Shown here in pieces: positions 5,876 to 13,257 of a stretch of DNA of 21,434 bases. Source of the DNA: a virus; the IMG/VR virus record IMGVR_UViG_3300028364_000168, positions 1 through 21,434 of that record, one strand, 5' to 3'. A model generated the notes under the pieces. That model saw only the letters and a list, made by a program, of their open reading frames with translations, was not told where the DNA came from and did not search any database. The position numbers and the translations under genes are program-made. The first letter of the stretch is position 1. Each line of letters starts with the position of its first letter.

Positions 5876-6740
5876 AGATATCTCAACACTTATCCCTGAT
5901 ATTATGAAGGTGGTTGACGGGGAAAGGGGGTGGGACGAGACGATCACTAAGTACCTTGCAGATACAATCTCTGAGGTAGCTAGTGAACGTTTCGGTGGTG
6001 TACCGGAGAAGCCTAGGGATACCCTTAGTCTCTCCGGTATTGGCAAACCCTGTGAACGTCAACTGTGGTCTAAGGTAAACGAGCCTGACCAACAGGAAGT
6101 AATCAATGCTGAACTCAAGGGTACGTTCTTCTATGGTGACCTACTGGAAGCCCTAGTGATTGCTCTTGCTAAGGCAGCAGGGCATGACGTACAAGGAGAG
6201 CAAGATGTTCTCTACGTCAATGGTATCAAAGGTCACCGTGACTGTATCATCGACGGGTGGACTGTTGATGTTAAGTCTGCTAGTGACTTCTCCTTCGAGA
6301 AGTTTAAGCGTGGAGACCTAGCTTCTAATGATCCCTTCGGTTACTGCAGTCAGCTCAGCTCCTACCTCTACGCTGGTCAAGACGATCCACTGGTTACCGA
6401 GAAGAACAAGGCAGCTTTCCTTGTCATCAAGAAGAACCGCTTTGAGTTGTGTCTCGACGTACATGACTTCACTACCCGCCTACCCCACAAGGAAGCTGAG
6501 GTACAACACAAGAAGGACATGGTCAAAGGCCCTATGCCGCCCATCCCTGCTGTTGCTGCTCCAGTTCCTCAATCAAAGACTTCACCTAACATGAAGTTGT
6601 CAACGCTGTGTACTTACTGCTTTCGTAAGAAGAAGTGCTACCCTGGGATGCGTACTTTCATGTACTCAGGTGGTCCATCGCACCTCACCTTCGTAGGTAA
6701 GGAACCACAGGTACCAGAGATTAACAAGGAGATTTGGTGA
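5868..6740 (+). CDS. PD-(D/E)XK exonuclease with Cas4/AddB-like Fe-S cysteines
   Basis: A 290-aa nuclease of the RecB/Cas4 branch. Motifs in order: GxxE (FYGDLLE, E95), GHRD (D125), the catalytic VDVK (D134, K136) and QLSSY (Q162xxxY166). Cysteines frame the domain: C62 in GKPCERQLW and the C-terminal CxxCx5C (C248, C251, C257). This is exactly the arrangement that holds a 4Fe-4S cluster in Cas4 and AddB. The product probably degrades DNA ends during replication and recombination, taking the place of T7 gp6 exonuclease. Start ATG 5868 is chosen over upstream in-frame ATG 5799 because it joins the preceding gene by a short overlap and fits the family start. A Pro/Ala-rich linker (221-240) precedes the final cysteines. 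Confidence 0.82.
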   Translation: MPKDISTLIPDIMKVVDGERGWDETITKYLADTISEVASERFGGVPEKPRDTLSLSGIGKPCERQLWSKVNEPDQQEVINAELKGTFFYGDLLEALVIALAKAAGHDVQGEQDVLYVNGIKGHRDCIIDGWTVDVKSASDFSFEKFKRGDLASNDPFGYCSQLSSYLYAGQDDPLVTEKNKAAFLVIKKNRFELCLDVHDFTTRLPHKEAEVQHKKDMVKGPMPPIPAVAAPVPQSKTSPNMKLSTLCTYCFRKKKCYPGMRTFMYSGGPSHLTFVGKEPQVPEINKEIW

Positions 6741-6961
6741 TGAAAGTAGAGTACCAGTACGACCAAGACCCTAGGTACGGATGGGCTTCTATAACTGTAG
6801 ACGACAGTAAGCAAGAGCTAATTGTTATGCACAGTGCATCCGGTGGGTCTAGAGGTTTTTATTATGATGGTGAGTCTTTTACTCCAACCTGTATTTGCTC
6901 TGCTCACGAACCTTCTGAGTGCGCTTGTGAAGGAGTTAGCTGGGGAGATACGTATGACTAG
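6740..6961 (+). CDS. Small Cys-rich hypothetical protein
   Basis: A 73-aa protein beginning MKVEYQYDQDPRYG. ATG 6740 overlaps the previous stop (TGATG) and lies nine bases after AAGGAG; in-frame TTG 6734 and GTG 6737 are possible alternatives. A short beta-rich body (WASITVDD, QELIVMHS, GFYYDG) is followed by CICSAHEPSECACEG, four cysteines and a histidine in 15 residues that could bind a metal. No family is recognised. Its end overlaps the following gene by eight bases. Confidence 0.65.
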   Translation: MKVEYQYDQDPRYGWASITVDDSKQELIVMHSASGGSRGFYYDGESFTPTCICSAHEPSECACEGVSWGDTYD

Positions 6962-7328
6962 AATAACAACGTCTAGTGCCAAGGCCAAGGGACGGAAACT
7001 TCAACAGCTTGTACGAGATAAACTCATAGCTCTGCTTACTCCTCGGGGTATCGTAGAGGATGACGTTAAGTCTACTGGTATGGGACAGGGAGGGGAAGAC
7101 GTGCAGCTTTCCCCTGCTGCTCGTAAGTATATGCCAGTCAGCATTGAGTGCAAGAGGTACTCTAAGTTTGCAATCTATGGGTTGTATGAGCAGGCGGAGA
7201 AAGCCTCTGGTTCATACGAACCTCTCCTTGTTATCCAAGGGGATAGAAAGAAACCACTCGCCATTGTATCTCTGGACTACTACTTGTCCTTAGAGGAATG
7301 TCGTATTAAAGGAGAACACGATGGGTAA
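6954..7328 (+). CDS. Putative PD-(D/E)XK endonuclease (Holliday junction resolvase-like)
   Basis: A 124-aa protein with a basic N-terminus (SAKAKGRKLQQLVRDKL), then GMGQGGEDVQLS and VSIECKRYSKFAIYGLYEQA. The acidic residue in GEDVQLS, the E-x-K of IECK and the following helix form the compact PD-(D/E)XK core seen in small phage resolvases and VRR-like nucleases, which cut branched DNA. The start ATG 6954 (after GGGGAGA) is preferred to the in-frame upstream ATG 6822, which would read through the previous gene in another frame. The end overlaps the phosphoesterase by eight bases. The substrate is inferred from family and context only. Confidence 0.65.
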   Translation: MTRITTSSAKAKGRKLQQLVRDKLIALLTPRGIVEDDVKSTGMGQGGEDVQLSPAARKYMPVSIECKRYSKFAIYGLYEQAEKASGSYEPLLVIQGDRKKPLAIVSLDYYLSLEECRIKGEHDG

Positions 7329-8094
7329 AACAACGCTAGTATTTAGTTGTGCTCATGCTAAACCAGAGGCAAGTAACGAGAGGTTTGATTGGCTTGGTAA
7401 GTTTATCTACGACCTGAAGCCTGACATGGTGATTGACTTAGGTGACGGGGCAGACATGAGCAGCTTAAACTCCTACGACAAGGGAAGACCACAGGCTATT
7501 GTAGCCCAGAACTACGAGGCGGATATTGATGTCTACAACGACTCCCAAGAAAGACTCCGGCACCAGTTCAGGTACCACCGCAAGGGTAAACCTCAGTGGG
7601 TTGGCTTCGAGGGAAACCATGAACATAGAATCCAAACTGCTGTCGGTCTTGACCCACGACTTGAGGGATCAAAGTACGGGATTTCCTTTAGCCATCTTCA
7701 AACAGACAGGTGGTTCGACGAGTACCACGAGTATGAGAACTCAGCCCCCGCTATCGCTAATTACGATGGTGTGGACTACGCTCACTACTTTGCTCCTGGT
7801 AATTCTGGCAGGGCTGTTGCAGGTACCCACCATGCTTATGGCCTCCTCAACACTCGTAACGCTTCTTCAACTTGCGGCCATAGTCATCTACGTAATATCG
7901 CTTTCAAAGACGGTGCTCGTTCTCCTGGCCTTATCGCGTCTGTCGTTGGTTGTTACAAAGGGGCGGACGAAGCTTGGGCTGGGCAATCGAATCTAGCGTG
8001 GGCTAAAGGTGTCATGGTTAAGCGCGAGGTAGAGGACGGAATGTACGACCCCCAGTGGGTTTCTATGAAAGCCTTAAAGAAAGAGTACTCATGA
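7321..8094 (+). CDS. Calcineurin-like metallophosphoesterase
   Basis: A 257-aa protein with most metallophosphoesterase metal-site motifs: DLGDGADM (residues 40-47), GFEGNHEHR (GNHE motif), GTHHAYG and GHSHLR (the H-x-H motif). The first motif, normally DxH, reads SCAHAK, so the usual first aspartate is replaced by cysteine. These enzymes hydrolyse phosphomono- or diesters with two metal ions; in phages the substrate is generally unknown and may be nucleotides or DNA ends. The protein ends GMYDPQWVSMKALKKEYS. The start ATG follows AAAGGAGAACACG, a strong binding site located inside the preceding gene. Confidence 0.82.
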   Translation: MGKTTLVFSCAHAKPEASNERFDWLGKFIYDLKPDMVIDLGDGADMSSLNSYDKGRPQAIVAQNYEADIDVYNDSQERLRHQFRYHRKGKPQWVGFEGNHEHRIQTAVGLDPRLEGSKYGISFSHLQTDRWFDEYHEYENSAPAIANYDGVDYAHYFAPGNSGRAVAGTHHAYGLLNTRNASSTCGHSHLRNIAFKDGARSPGLIASVVGCYKGADEAWAGQSNLAWAKGVMVKREVEDGMYDPQWVSMKALKKEYS

Positions 8095-8252
8095 ACATTG
8101 AAGTAAACCTAAACCTAACCGTAGACCCAGAGGCAAACTTCCTTGAGTGTGACGATGCAGCTGTGTTGTCTGTACTCATGGACACTATTAAGACAGCGTT
8201 CTACGAGATTGATGACATTAAGTTAACCTACATCGAACTGGAGAAGACATAA
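8091..8252 (+). CDS. Small acidic hypothetical protein (53 aa)
   Basis: ATG 8091 overlaps the phosphoesterase stop (ATGA). An in-frame ATG at 8055 lies inside the phosphoesterase gene and has no reason to be used. The product, MNIEVNLNLTVDPEANFLECDD... ending LTYIELEKT, has strand-helix-strand character and many acidic residues. No motif is seen. Its stop overlaps the next start (TAATG), continuing the coupled operon. Confidence 0.55.
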   Translation: MNIEVNLNLTVDPEANFLECDDAAVLSVLMDTIKTAFYEIDDIKLTYIELEKT

Positions 8253-8548
8253 TGTACGGTGACCACATCATCAGGTATCGTCCAGGTTACAACACTAAGT
8301 TAGAGTTAGTATACCGAATACACGATCTAGGTGGCACGAGTTACGAGCATGTCTGTTGGTTTACAGACTTTAAAGATTACCCTGACGCTTACTTCCTTTA
8401 CGACGATGAAAGGTTAGAGTGGATAGCAGACCTTAAATTGGACGACCCTGACAAAGTAGTTGACGAGGTTAAAGTTTTTAAAGTGGAAGAAGTATATGTC
8501 TATACTAAACCTCAAGTACATATTTGTGAAACATCACTAGGAGCATAA
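8252..8548 (+). CDS. Hypothetical protein (98 aa)
   Basis: ATG 8252 overlaps the preceding TAA and has GGAGA upstream. The protein opens MYGDHIIRYRPGYNTKLELVY and continues with aromatic and acidic stretches (CWFTDFKDYPDAYFLYDDERLEW, split here only by context) and a final strand KVEEVYVYTKPQVHI. It looks like a small beta-rich fold. No family is recognised and no membrane segment is present. Confidence 0.6.
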   Translation: MYGDHIIRYRPGYNTKLELVYRIHDLGGTSYEHVCWFTDFKDYPDAYFLYDDERLEWIADLKLDDPDKVVDEVKVFKVEEVYVYTKPQVHICETSLGA

Positions 8549-8549
8549 C

Positions 8550-8744
8550 ATGACAGACTTGTATCTTGTTTCCCATCCTCAAGGAGAAGACATCAGAGGT
8601 GAAGAAGAAGCATTGAAACTTTACAAACGTATGAAGAGCACACAATGGGGTTCTTGTTGCACAGGTCAAACTGTAAGGATGTATAAATTGAGTAAAATCT
8701 CAGAGCACATTATTGAAGGAGAAGGCTATGCAGGTGGATGGTAA
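8550..8744 (+). CDS. Small hypothetical protein (64 aa)
   Basis: ATG 8550 after CTAGGAGCATAAC, one base beyond the previous stop. The protein begins MTDLYLVSHPQGEDIRGEEEA and contains adjacent cysteines (WGSCCTGQT) and a Lys-rich centre (LKLYKRMKS). Small size, no motif, unknown function. A 21-base gap with GAGGAGAAG follows before the next gene. Confidence 0.55.
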   Translation: MTDLYLVSHPQGEDIRGEEEALKLYKRMKSTQWGSCCTGQTVRMYKLSKISEHIIEGEGYAGGW

Positions 8745-8765
8745 GAAAATTATAGAGGAGAAGAC

Positions 8766-9005
8766 ATGAGTCTATGGGTTGAAGTATACGTCGGAAGTAA
8801 AAAGAACAGGATACTCGTAGCAGAGTCTGTTGCATACAATGTCTCTAACCTAGAGGATACATCTGACTACGCTTTCACTAACACAGAGTTTGGAGCAGCG
8901 CACCTAGGTATCCCCCCGTCAGAGACTAGGGGTGCCGTCAAAGGACACAACAGGTTATCCTCTGTATGGAAACTTGTACACAAAATCACAGGAGAAACAA
9001 CATGA
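8766..9005 (+). CDS. Hypothetical protein (79 aa)
   Basis: ATG 8766 follows AGAGGAGAAGAC. The protein (MSLWVEVYVGSKKNRILVAESVAYNVSN...) starts with two predicted strands, has FGAAHLGIPPSET in the middle and ends RLSSVWKLVHKITGETT. No motif is recognised. Its stop overlaps the MazG-like start (ACATGA), and the GGAGA for MazG lies in its last codons. Confidence 0.6.
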   Translation: MSLWVEVYVGSKKNRILVAESVAYNVSNLEDTSDYAFTNTEFGAAHLGIPPSETRGAVKGHNRLSSVWKLVHKITGETT

Positions 9006-9373
9006 CACAGATGACATTCCTACCCCCCACCATTGCCGACATGGTTGAAGAGTATGCTACTGCTGCTAACCAACCGATACTCAAGGGACGTTATGCTACT
9101 GCTATTCAAGAGGAGTATGGCGAGTGGCGGGACGAAGTAAACGTAGGGAACCACAGCCCTAAGGCAGAACTAAAAGAACTCTCTGACTTGGTGTACGTTT
9201 GTTATGCTCGTGCTCGGGAGATGGGTTACAAGTTAGATGAAGCAGTATCCCTGGTACATAAGAATAACATGGGACGTATGTATCAGCCTGACGGTACGAT
9301 CTTACGTAGAGAAGATGGTAAGATTATTAAGAACCCCGAGTATCCTCGGGTATACCTAGGAGACTTAGTATGA
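9002..9373 (+). CDS. mazG: MazG-like nucleotide pyrophosphohydrolase
   Basis: A 123-aa all-alpha NTP pyrophosphatase-type protein. The metal-binding signature is EExxE (E37, E38, E41 in QEEYGEWRDE) followed by ELSD (E59, D62), then HKNNMGRM and a C-terminal GTILRREDGKIIKNPEYPR region typical of phage MazG/PRA-PH-like proteins. Enzymes of this type hydrolyse (d)NTPs to monophosphates and pyrophosphate; in phages they are proposed to recycle nucleotides or lower alarmone levels. The start 9002 is chosen because GGAGA lies just upstream; the in-frame ATG at 8966 is inside the previous gene. It stands just before RNR and ThyX, consistent with nucleotide metabolism. Confidence 0.8.
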   Translation: MTQMTFLPPTIADMVEEYATAANQPILKGRYATAIQEEYGEWRDEVNVGNHSPKAELKELSDLVYVCYARAREMGYKLDEAVSLVHKNNMGRMYQPDGTILRREDGKIIKNPEYPRVYLGDLV

Positions 9374-9576
9374 GAACTGAGGGTATGGCTAAGATTAGTA
9401 TTGACATAGATACACTAGACGCTATCACAGTGGAGGGACTAAAAGATGTCTACCGACTAGCACACTCTTTCGAGGAGACTAAGGAGTGTCTAGCAGTGTT
9501 AGTAGTCCTGGAGTACATGATGTCAACAAAAGATTACAAACAGTTTCTAGATAAACTAGATGAAAAGGAAGTATAA
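9370..9576 (+). CDS. Small hypothetical protein (68 aa)
   Basis: ATG 9370 in an ATGA overlap with the MazG-like gene, seven bases after AGGAG. The product is helical and acidic (ITVEGLKDVYRLAHSFEETKECL, with KQFLDKLDEKEV at the end). A second in-frame ATG at 9385 is possible. It is three bases from the RNR start and could be a regulator or partner of the nucleotide genes, though no motif supports this. Confidence 0.6.
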   Translation: MRTEGMAKISIDIDTLDAITVEGLKDVYRLAHSFEETKECLAVLVVLEYMMSTKDYKQFLDKLDEKEV

Positions 9577-9579
9577 TAT

Positions 9580-11352
9580 ATGAGTAACGTATTTCGATCA
9601 CCTATCGCAGAACAAATGTGGGACATGAAGTACCGCTATAAGGAGTACGATGGTACCCCTTTGGATTTGACTGTGCAAGACACATGGACTCGAATTGCTA
9701 AGCACCTAGCAGAGCCAGAAGACGACACAGCGCACTGGGAGGAACGCTTCTACGAAGCACTAGAGTCCTTCAAGTTTATCCCTGCTGGCCGTATCAACGC
9801 TGGGGCAGGAACAGGGGACCGTAAGGTTACTCTCTTCAACTGCTTCGTGATGGGTACACTTGAGGATAGCCTTCCTGGTATCTACGATGGACTCAAGGAT
9901 GCTGTCCTCACTATGCAGCAAGGTGGTGGTATTGGTTATGACTTCTCCACGCTACGACCTAAGGGTGCTGAGGTTAAAGGTGTTGCCTCTGATAGCTCAG
10001 GGCCACTAACCTTCATGGATGTATGGGACTCCTCTTGCCGGACTATTATGAGTGCAGGTGTACGCCGTGGGGCTATGATGGCTACCATGAGGTGTGACCA
10101 CCCTGACATCGAGGACTTCATCTCCGCTAAGCGTGACCCTGCGCGTCTCCGTATGTTTAACATGTCTGTCCTTGTCACTGACAAGTTCATGGCAGCTGTG
10201 AAGAACAACGAGAAGTTTGACTTAGAGTTTAACGGCAAGGTCTACAAGACGATCAATGCTAAGTCCCTCTGGGATAAGATTATGTCAGCTACGTATAACT
10301 ACGCTGAGCCAGGTGTTATCTTTATTGACCGTATCAACAAGATGAATAACCTCAACTACTGTGAGACTATTGCAGCTACAAACCCTTGTGGTGAGCAACC
10401 TCTTCCACCCTACGGTGCCTGTCTCCTAGGGTCTATTAACCTTGTCGCTCTACTCGATGACTTCGATTACTCCATCAACGAAAGTAGCTTGCAGTCTACT
10501 GTAGCTGTAGCTGTCCGTATGCTGGATAACGTAGTTGATGTCTCTAAGTTCCCTCTTCCTCAACAGGAAGAAGAAGCTAAGAACAAACGTCGTATTGGTC
10601 TTGGTGTTACTGGTCTTGCTGATGCACTTGCACTTGCAGGTATCGTCTACGGTTCAGATGAAGCAGTAGCTTGGACAGACAAGATTATGAAGATGATCTC
10701 TGTTGCTGCTTACCAAGCTTCTATTGACTTGGCTAAGGAGAAGGGTGCATTCCCTCTGTTTGATGCTGAGAAGTACCTGGCTACTGAGAACATGAAAGGT
10801 ATGCCTCGCCATATCCGTTCACAGATTAAGGAGCACGGTATCCGTAACGCACTGCTAACCTCTATTGCACCTACTGGTACTATCTCTCTGTACGCTGGTA
10901 ACGTTAGCTCTGGTATTGAACCTATCTTTGCCCTGAGCTATGAGCGTAAGGTAATGCAGAAGGATGGCAGCAAGATCACTGAGGTTGTAGAAGACTACGG
11001 TGTTACCAAGTTCAAGCGAGACAACGTAGGGGTAAAGCTCCCTGCTAGTTTCGTTACTGCTCAGACACTCACACCAAGTGCTCACGTTCGTATGCAAGCT
11101 GCAGCTCAACGCTGGGTAGACAGCAGTATCTCTAAGACAATCAACTGTCCAGAGGATATCGACTTTGATTCCTTCAAGCAGGTCTACATGGATGCCTACG
11201 ACACAGGGTGTAAGGGTTGCACAACGTACCGACCTAACGATGTTACAGGGTCTGTCCTCACAGCTACAGAGGAAGGGCAAGTAGAAGAGGGAGGTGCTTG
11301 TGAGATTAAGTACGACGAGGAGACAGGGCAACTTATGCGTTCCTGTGAGTAA
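9580..11352 (+). CDS. nrdJ: Ribonucleotide reductase, class II (adenosylcobalamin-dependent)
   Basis: A 590-aa catalytic subunit that reduces ribonucleotides to deoxyribonucleotides. Active-site residues: the NPCGEQ motif (N268, C270 thiyl radical site, E272), redox pair C88 (TLFNCFVMG) and C281 (ACLLGSINL), which is 11 residues after the radical Cys as in class II enzymes. APTGTISL (430-437) and GGIGYDFSTLRPKGA (116-130) are further family blocks. The C-terminal CKGC (544-547) and final Cys could reduce the active site. No ATP-cone domain is present, and no NrdB-like radical subunit or activase is seen in the window, which supports class II. It therefore depends on host B12. The gene closes the operon before promoter 11357. 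Confidence 0.92.
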   Translation: MSNVFRSPIAEQMWDMKYRYKEYDGTPLDLTVQDTWTRIAKHLAEPEDDTAHWEERFYEALESFKFIPAGRINAGAGTGDRKVTLFNCFVMGTLEDSLPGIYDGLKDAVLTMQQGGGIGYDFSTLRPKGAEVKGVASDSSGPLTFMDVWDSSCRTIMSAGVRRGAMMATMRCDHPDIEDFISAKRDPARLRMFNMSVLVTDKFMAAVKNNEKFDLEFNGKVYKTINAKSLWDKIMSATYNYAEPGVIFIDRINKMNNLNYCETIAATNPCGEQPLPPYGACLLGSINLVALLDDFDYSINESSLQSTVAVAVRMLDNVVDVSKFPLPQQEEEAKNKRRIGLGVTGLADALALAGIVYGSDEAVAWTDKIMKMISVAAYQASIDLAKEKGAFPLFDAEKYLATENMKGMPRHIRSQIKEHGIRNALLTSIAPTGTISLYAGNVSSGIEPIFALSYERKVMQKDGSKITEVVEDYGVTKFKRDNVGVKLPASFVTAQTLTPSAHVRMQAAAQRWVDSSISKTINCPEDIDFDSFKQVYMDAYDTGCKGCTTYRPNDVTGSVLTATEEGQVEEGGACEIKYDEETGQLMRSCE

Positions 11353-11356
11353 CACC

Positions 11357-11385
11357 TTGACGTAGTACTCAAAGTACTTTACTAT
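11357..11385 (+). promoter_or_regulatory. Sigma70-like promoter upstream of thyX
   Basis: TTGACG (11357-11362), a 17-nt spacer and TACTAT (11380-11385) followed by TAAG, the same arrangement as 4624 and 13473. The -35 box begins four bases after the RNR stop. The spacer and -10 edge contain AAAGTACTTT (11371-11380), a perfect 10-bp palindrome, and AGTACT twice, which might be an operator. The leader to the thyX start is about 60 bases. Confidence 0.78.
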
Positions 11386-11397
11386 TAAGCTATCACC

Positions 11398-11422
11398 TGA
11401 GCAACTGTGTCTAAACTGCTCA
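11398..11422 (+). repeat. Inverted repeat in the thyX leader
   Basis: TGAGCA (11398-11403) and TGCTCA (11417-11422) can pair across a 13-nt loop in the transcript started at 11357, or serve as a dyad operator. It is not followed by a T run and is short, so it is not a terminator, and function is unproven. Confidence 0.35.
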
Positions 11423-11453
11423 ACCTAATTGAAACTACACTAAGGAATAGAAG

Positions 11454-12326
11454 ATGAAAGTAACTTACAAGGACCACATGGGGTCTGACTTGGAAGTAGT
11501 AAACGCAGCACGAGTAAGCTTCTCTAGTGAGAGTGACTGGGGCACACAAAAAGTAACTGTTATTGGTTTGCTCCCTCAATTTGAAGCTACTATACCTACT
11601 CCAGGAATACTCTCAGCCAAAGACACACACCTCATTAAGTTTCTAGCCCGTGGTTGTACCACCAAGGACTGGGAGGAGCTTGTCGAAGAAATTACATCAT
11701 GTGGATTAGGTCAGTACTATGACGACTTTTCGTGCAACCCTGTTACAGAAGAGGAGTGCAAAGAGCTAGACCTAGAGCTACGTAAGCTGCTCAACCACGT
11801 TAAGCGTATGCCTTCCCATTGGGTACCCTTTGCTAATGGTGGTCAGATCAAGTTACACTTCAAGGTTCCACTCTTTGTTGCTCGTCAACTACAGAAGCAC
11901 ACAGCAGGGTTTAACCCTTGGTCTGAGGTGTCTCGTCGATACGTAGATAGTGACCCAGAGTTCTATACTCCTGAGGTATGGCGAGGACGTAGTGCTGACA
12001 AGAAGCAGGGGTCTACTGGCGTGGTCGAAGGGATTCTTGAGTTAGAAGACGGCCCTTACTTTACACCAGAAGACGGGTATGGCTTATGTAAAGAAATGTA
12101 CGAAATGCTGTTATTAAAGATGGTGGCCCCTGAACAAGCCCGTATGGTCCTCCCTCAGTCGATGTACACAGAGTTTGTATGGTCTGGTAACCTCTACGCT
12201 TGGGCATCCCTGTATAACACTCGTTCATGGGGTGACAGCCAAGCAGAAACAGCACAGGTAGCAGAGCAGATCAAGGCTATTGTCGAGCCACTATTCCCCG
12301 TTTCATTTAAGGAACTTACAGCATGA
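11454..12326 (+). CDS. thyX: Flavin-dependent thymidylate synthase ThyX
   Basis: A 290-aa enzyme making dTMP from dUMP with FAD, NADPH and methylenetetrahydrofolate. The family block is ARQLQKHTAGFNPW then SEVSRRYVD (143-165), which replaces the standard RHRxxSxNExSxR; the KH variant is typical, as I recall, of SIO1-like phage enzymes. Other ThyX features: DTHLIKFLAR (57-66), SHWVPFAN (121-128, usually HxSPFEH), FYTPEVWRGRS, KKQGS and a C-terminal ARMVLPQSMYTEF. Between LIKFLAR and SHWVPFAN there are about 50 extra residues (67-120), which accounts for the protein being longer than the usual 210-250 aa. ATG 11454 follows AAGGAATAG. The stop overlaps the next start by four bases. Confidence 0.88.
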   Translation: MKVTYKDHMGSDLEVVNAARVSFSSESDWGTQKVTVIGLLPQFEATIPTPGILSAKDTHLIKFLARGCTTKDWEELVEEITSCGLGQYYDDFSCNPVTEEECKELDLELRKLLNHVKRMPSHWVPFANGGQIKLHFKVPLFVARQLQKHTAGFNPWSEVSRRYVDSDPEFYTPEVWRGRSADKKQGSTGVVEGILELEDGPYFTPEDGYGLCKEMYEMLLLKMVAPEQARMVLPQSMYTEFVWSGNLYAWASLYNTRSWGDSQAETAQVAEQIKAIVEPLFPVSFKELTA

Positions 12327-12559
12327 GCAATTACAACCCAGTGAGTAAACCTTCTCACTACAACCAAGGGGACGGCATCGAGTGTATTACCTACATCAAG
12401 CAAGTCCTTGGTCCGGATGGATTCGTAGCATACTGCCGTGGCAACCTCGTTAAGTACAACCACAGGGCTATGTACAAAGGCAATCCTCTGGAAGACCTCG
12501 CTAAGGCACAACAGTACCTAGAGTGGGCCAACGAAACACTAAAGGAGATTCACAAGTAA
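12323..12559 (+). CDS. DUF3310 family protein
   Basis: A 78-aa protein with the DUF3310 pattern: KPSHYNQGDGIECITYI (9-25), GPDGFVAYCRGNLVKYNHRA (30-49) and PLEDLAKAQQYLEWA (55-69). This domain occurs in many phages, among them T7 gp1.7, which affects nucleotide metabolism; the biochemical role of stand-alone copies is not established. It is coupled to thyX by an ATGA overlap and to phoH by TAATG, within the nucleotide block. Confidence 0.78.
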   Translation: MSNYNPVSKPSHYNQGDGIECITYIKQVLGPDGFVAYCRGNLVKYNHRAMYKGNPLEDLAKAQQYLEWANETLKEIHK

Positions 12560-13257
12560 TGGTACAGCAGAAAGCAAAGCCAAAGACTGCTCGTGTGGTA
12601 ACTAAACATGACGTAGACAAGAAGTCTATCAGTATCATCCCTAAGACTGAGAAGCAAGGGGAGTACGTCAAGGCGTGTGTAACCGCTGAGCAAGTTATAG
12701 TTTCAGGACCCAGTGGTTGCGGTAAGACGTATCTTTCAGCATCTGTCGCTGCCTCTCTGTACTACACTAAAAAGATCAATAAGATTGTCATCACTAGACC
12801 TCACGTCTCAGTCGGTGAACGTATCGGTATCTTGCCGGGTGACCTACGTGAGAAGTGTGAGCCTTGGGCACTCCCAGTCCTTGATGTACTAGACAGGCAT
12901 TTAGGGAAGGGAACAGTGGACACTGGAGTTAAGAACGGTAACATCGAGATAGCGCCCTTAGCCCTTATGCGCGGTCGTTCCTTTGAGAATGCCTATTGTA
13001 TCTGCGATGAAGCTCAGAACATTACCTTCCACGAACTCAAGATGCTTCTAACTCGTATGGGTGAAGGCTCTACTCTAATTATGAATGGCGACATAATGCA
13101 GTCTGACCTTAAGGAAGCTGATGGTCTCTCACGTATTATTAACCTTATTAAGAAATACGACATGCCTATCCCCATCATTGAGTTTAGTGTGGACGACATT
13201 GTACGCAGCAGCATGACTAAACTCTGGGTAGAAACGTTTATCAAGGAAGGTGTGTAG
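12559..13257 (+). CDS. phoH: PhoH-like ATPase
   Basis: A 232-aa protein with Walker A GPSGCGKT (50-57), the PhoH hallmark RPHVSVGERIGILPGD (80-95), Walker B CICDEAQN (147-154) and a sensor NGD (176-178). It is a P-loop NTPase related to SF1 helicases; phoH is common in marine phages, but its job in infection is unknown (phosphate stress or RNA metabolism have been proposed). Start ATG 12559 overlaps the DUF3310 stop (TAATG); an in-frame ATG at 12523 lies within that gene. The first ~30 residues are basic and possibly flexible. Confidence 0.9.
   Translation: MVQQKAKPKTARVVTKHDVDKKSISIIPKTEKQGEYVKACVTAEQVIVSGPSGCGKTYLSASVAASLYYTKKINKIVITRPHVSVGERIGILPGDLREKCEPWALPVLDVLDRHLGKGTVDTGVKNGNIEIAPLALMRGRSFENAYCICDEAQNITFHELKMLLTRMGEGSTLIMNGDIMQSDLKEADGLSRIINLIKKYDMPIPIIEFSVDDIVRSSMTKLWVETFIKEGV

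Noticed and set aside
10855-11355. 166-codon open frame on the minus strand inside the RNR gene
   Set aside because: It is antisense to strongly conserved RNR motifs, has no binding site, and is a by-product of codon use.
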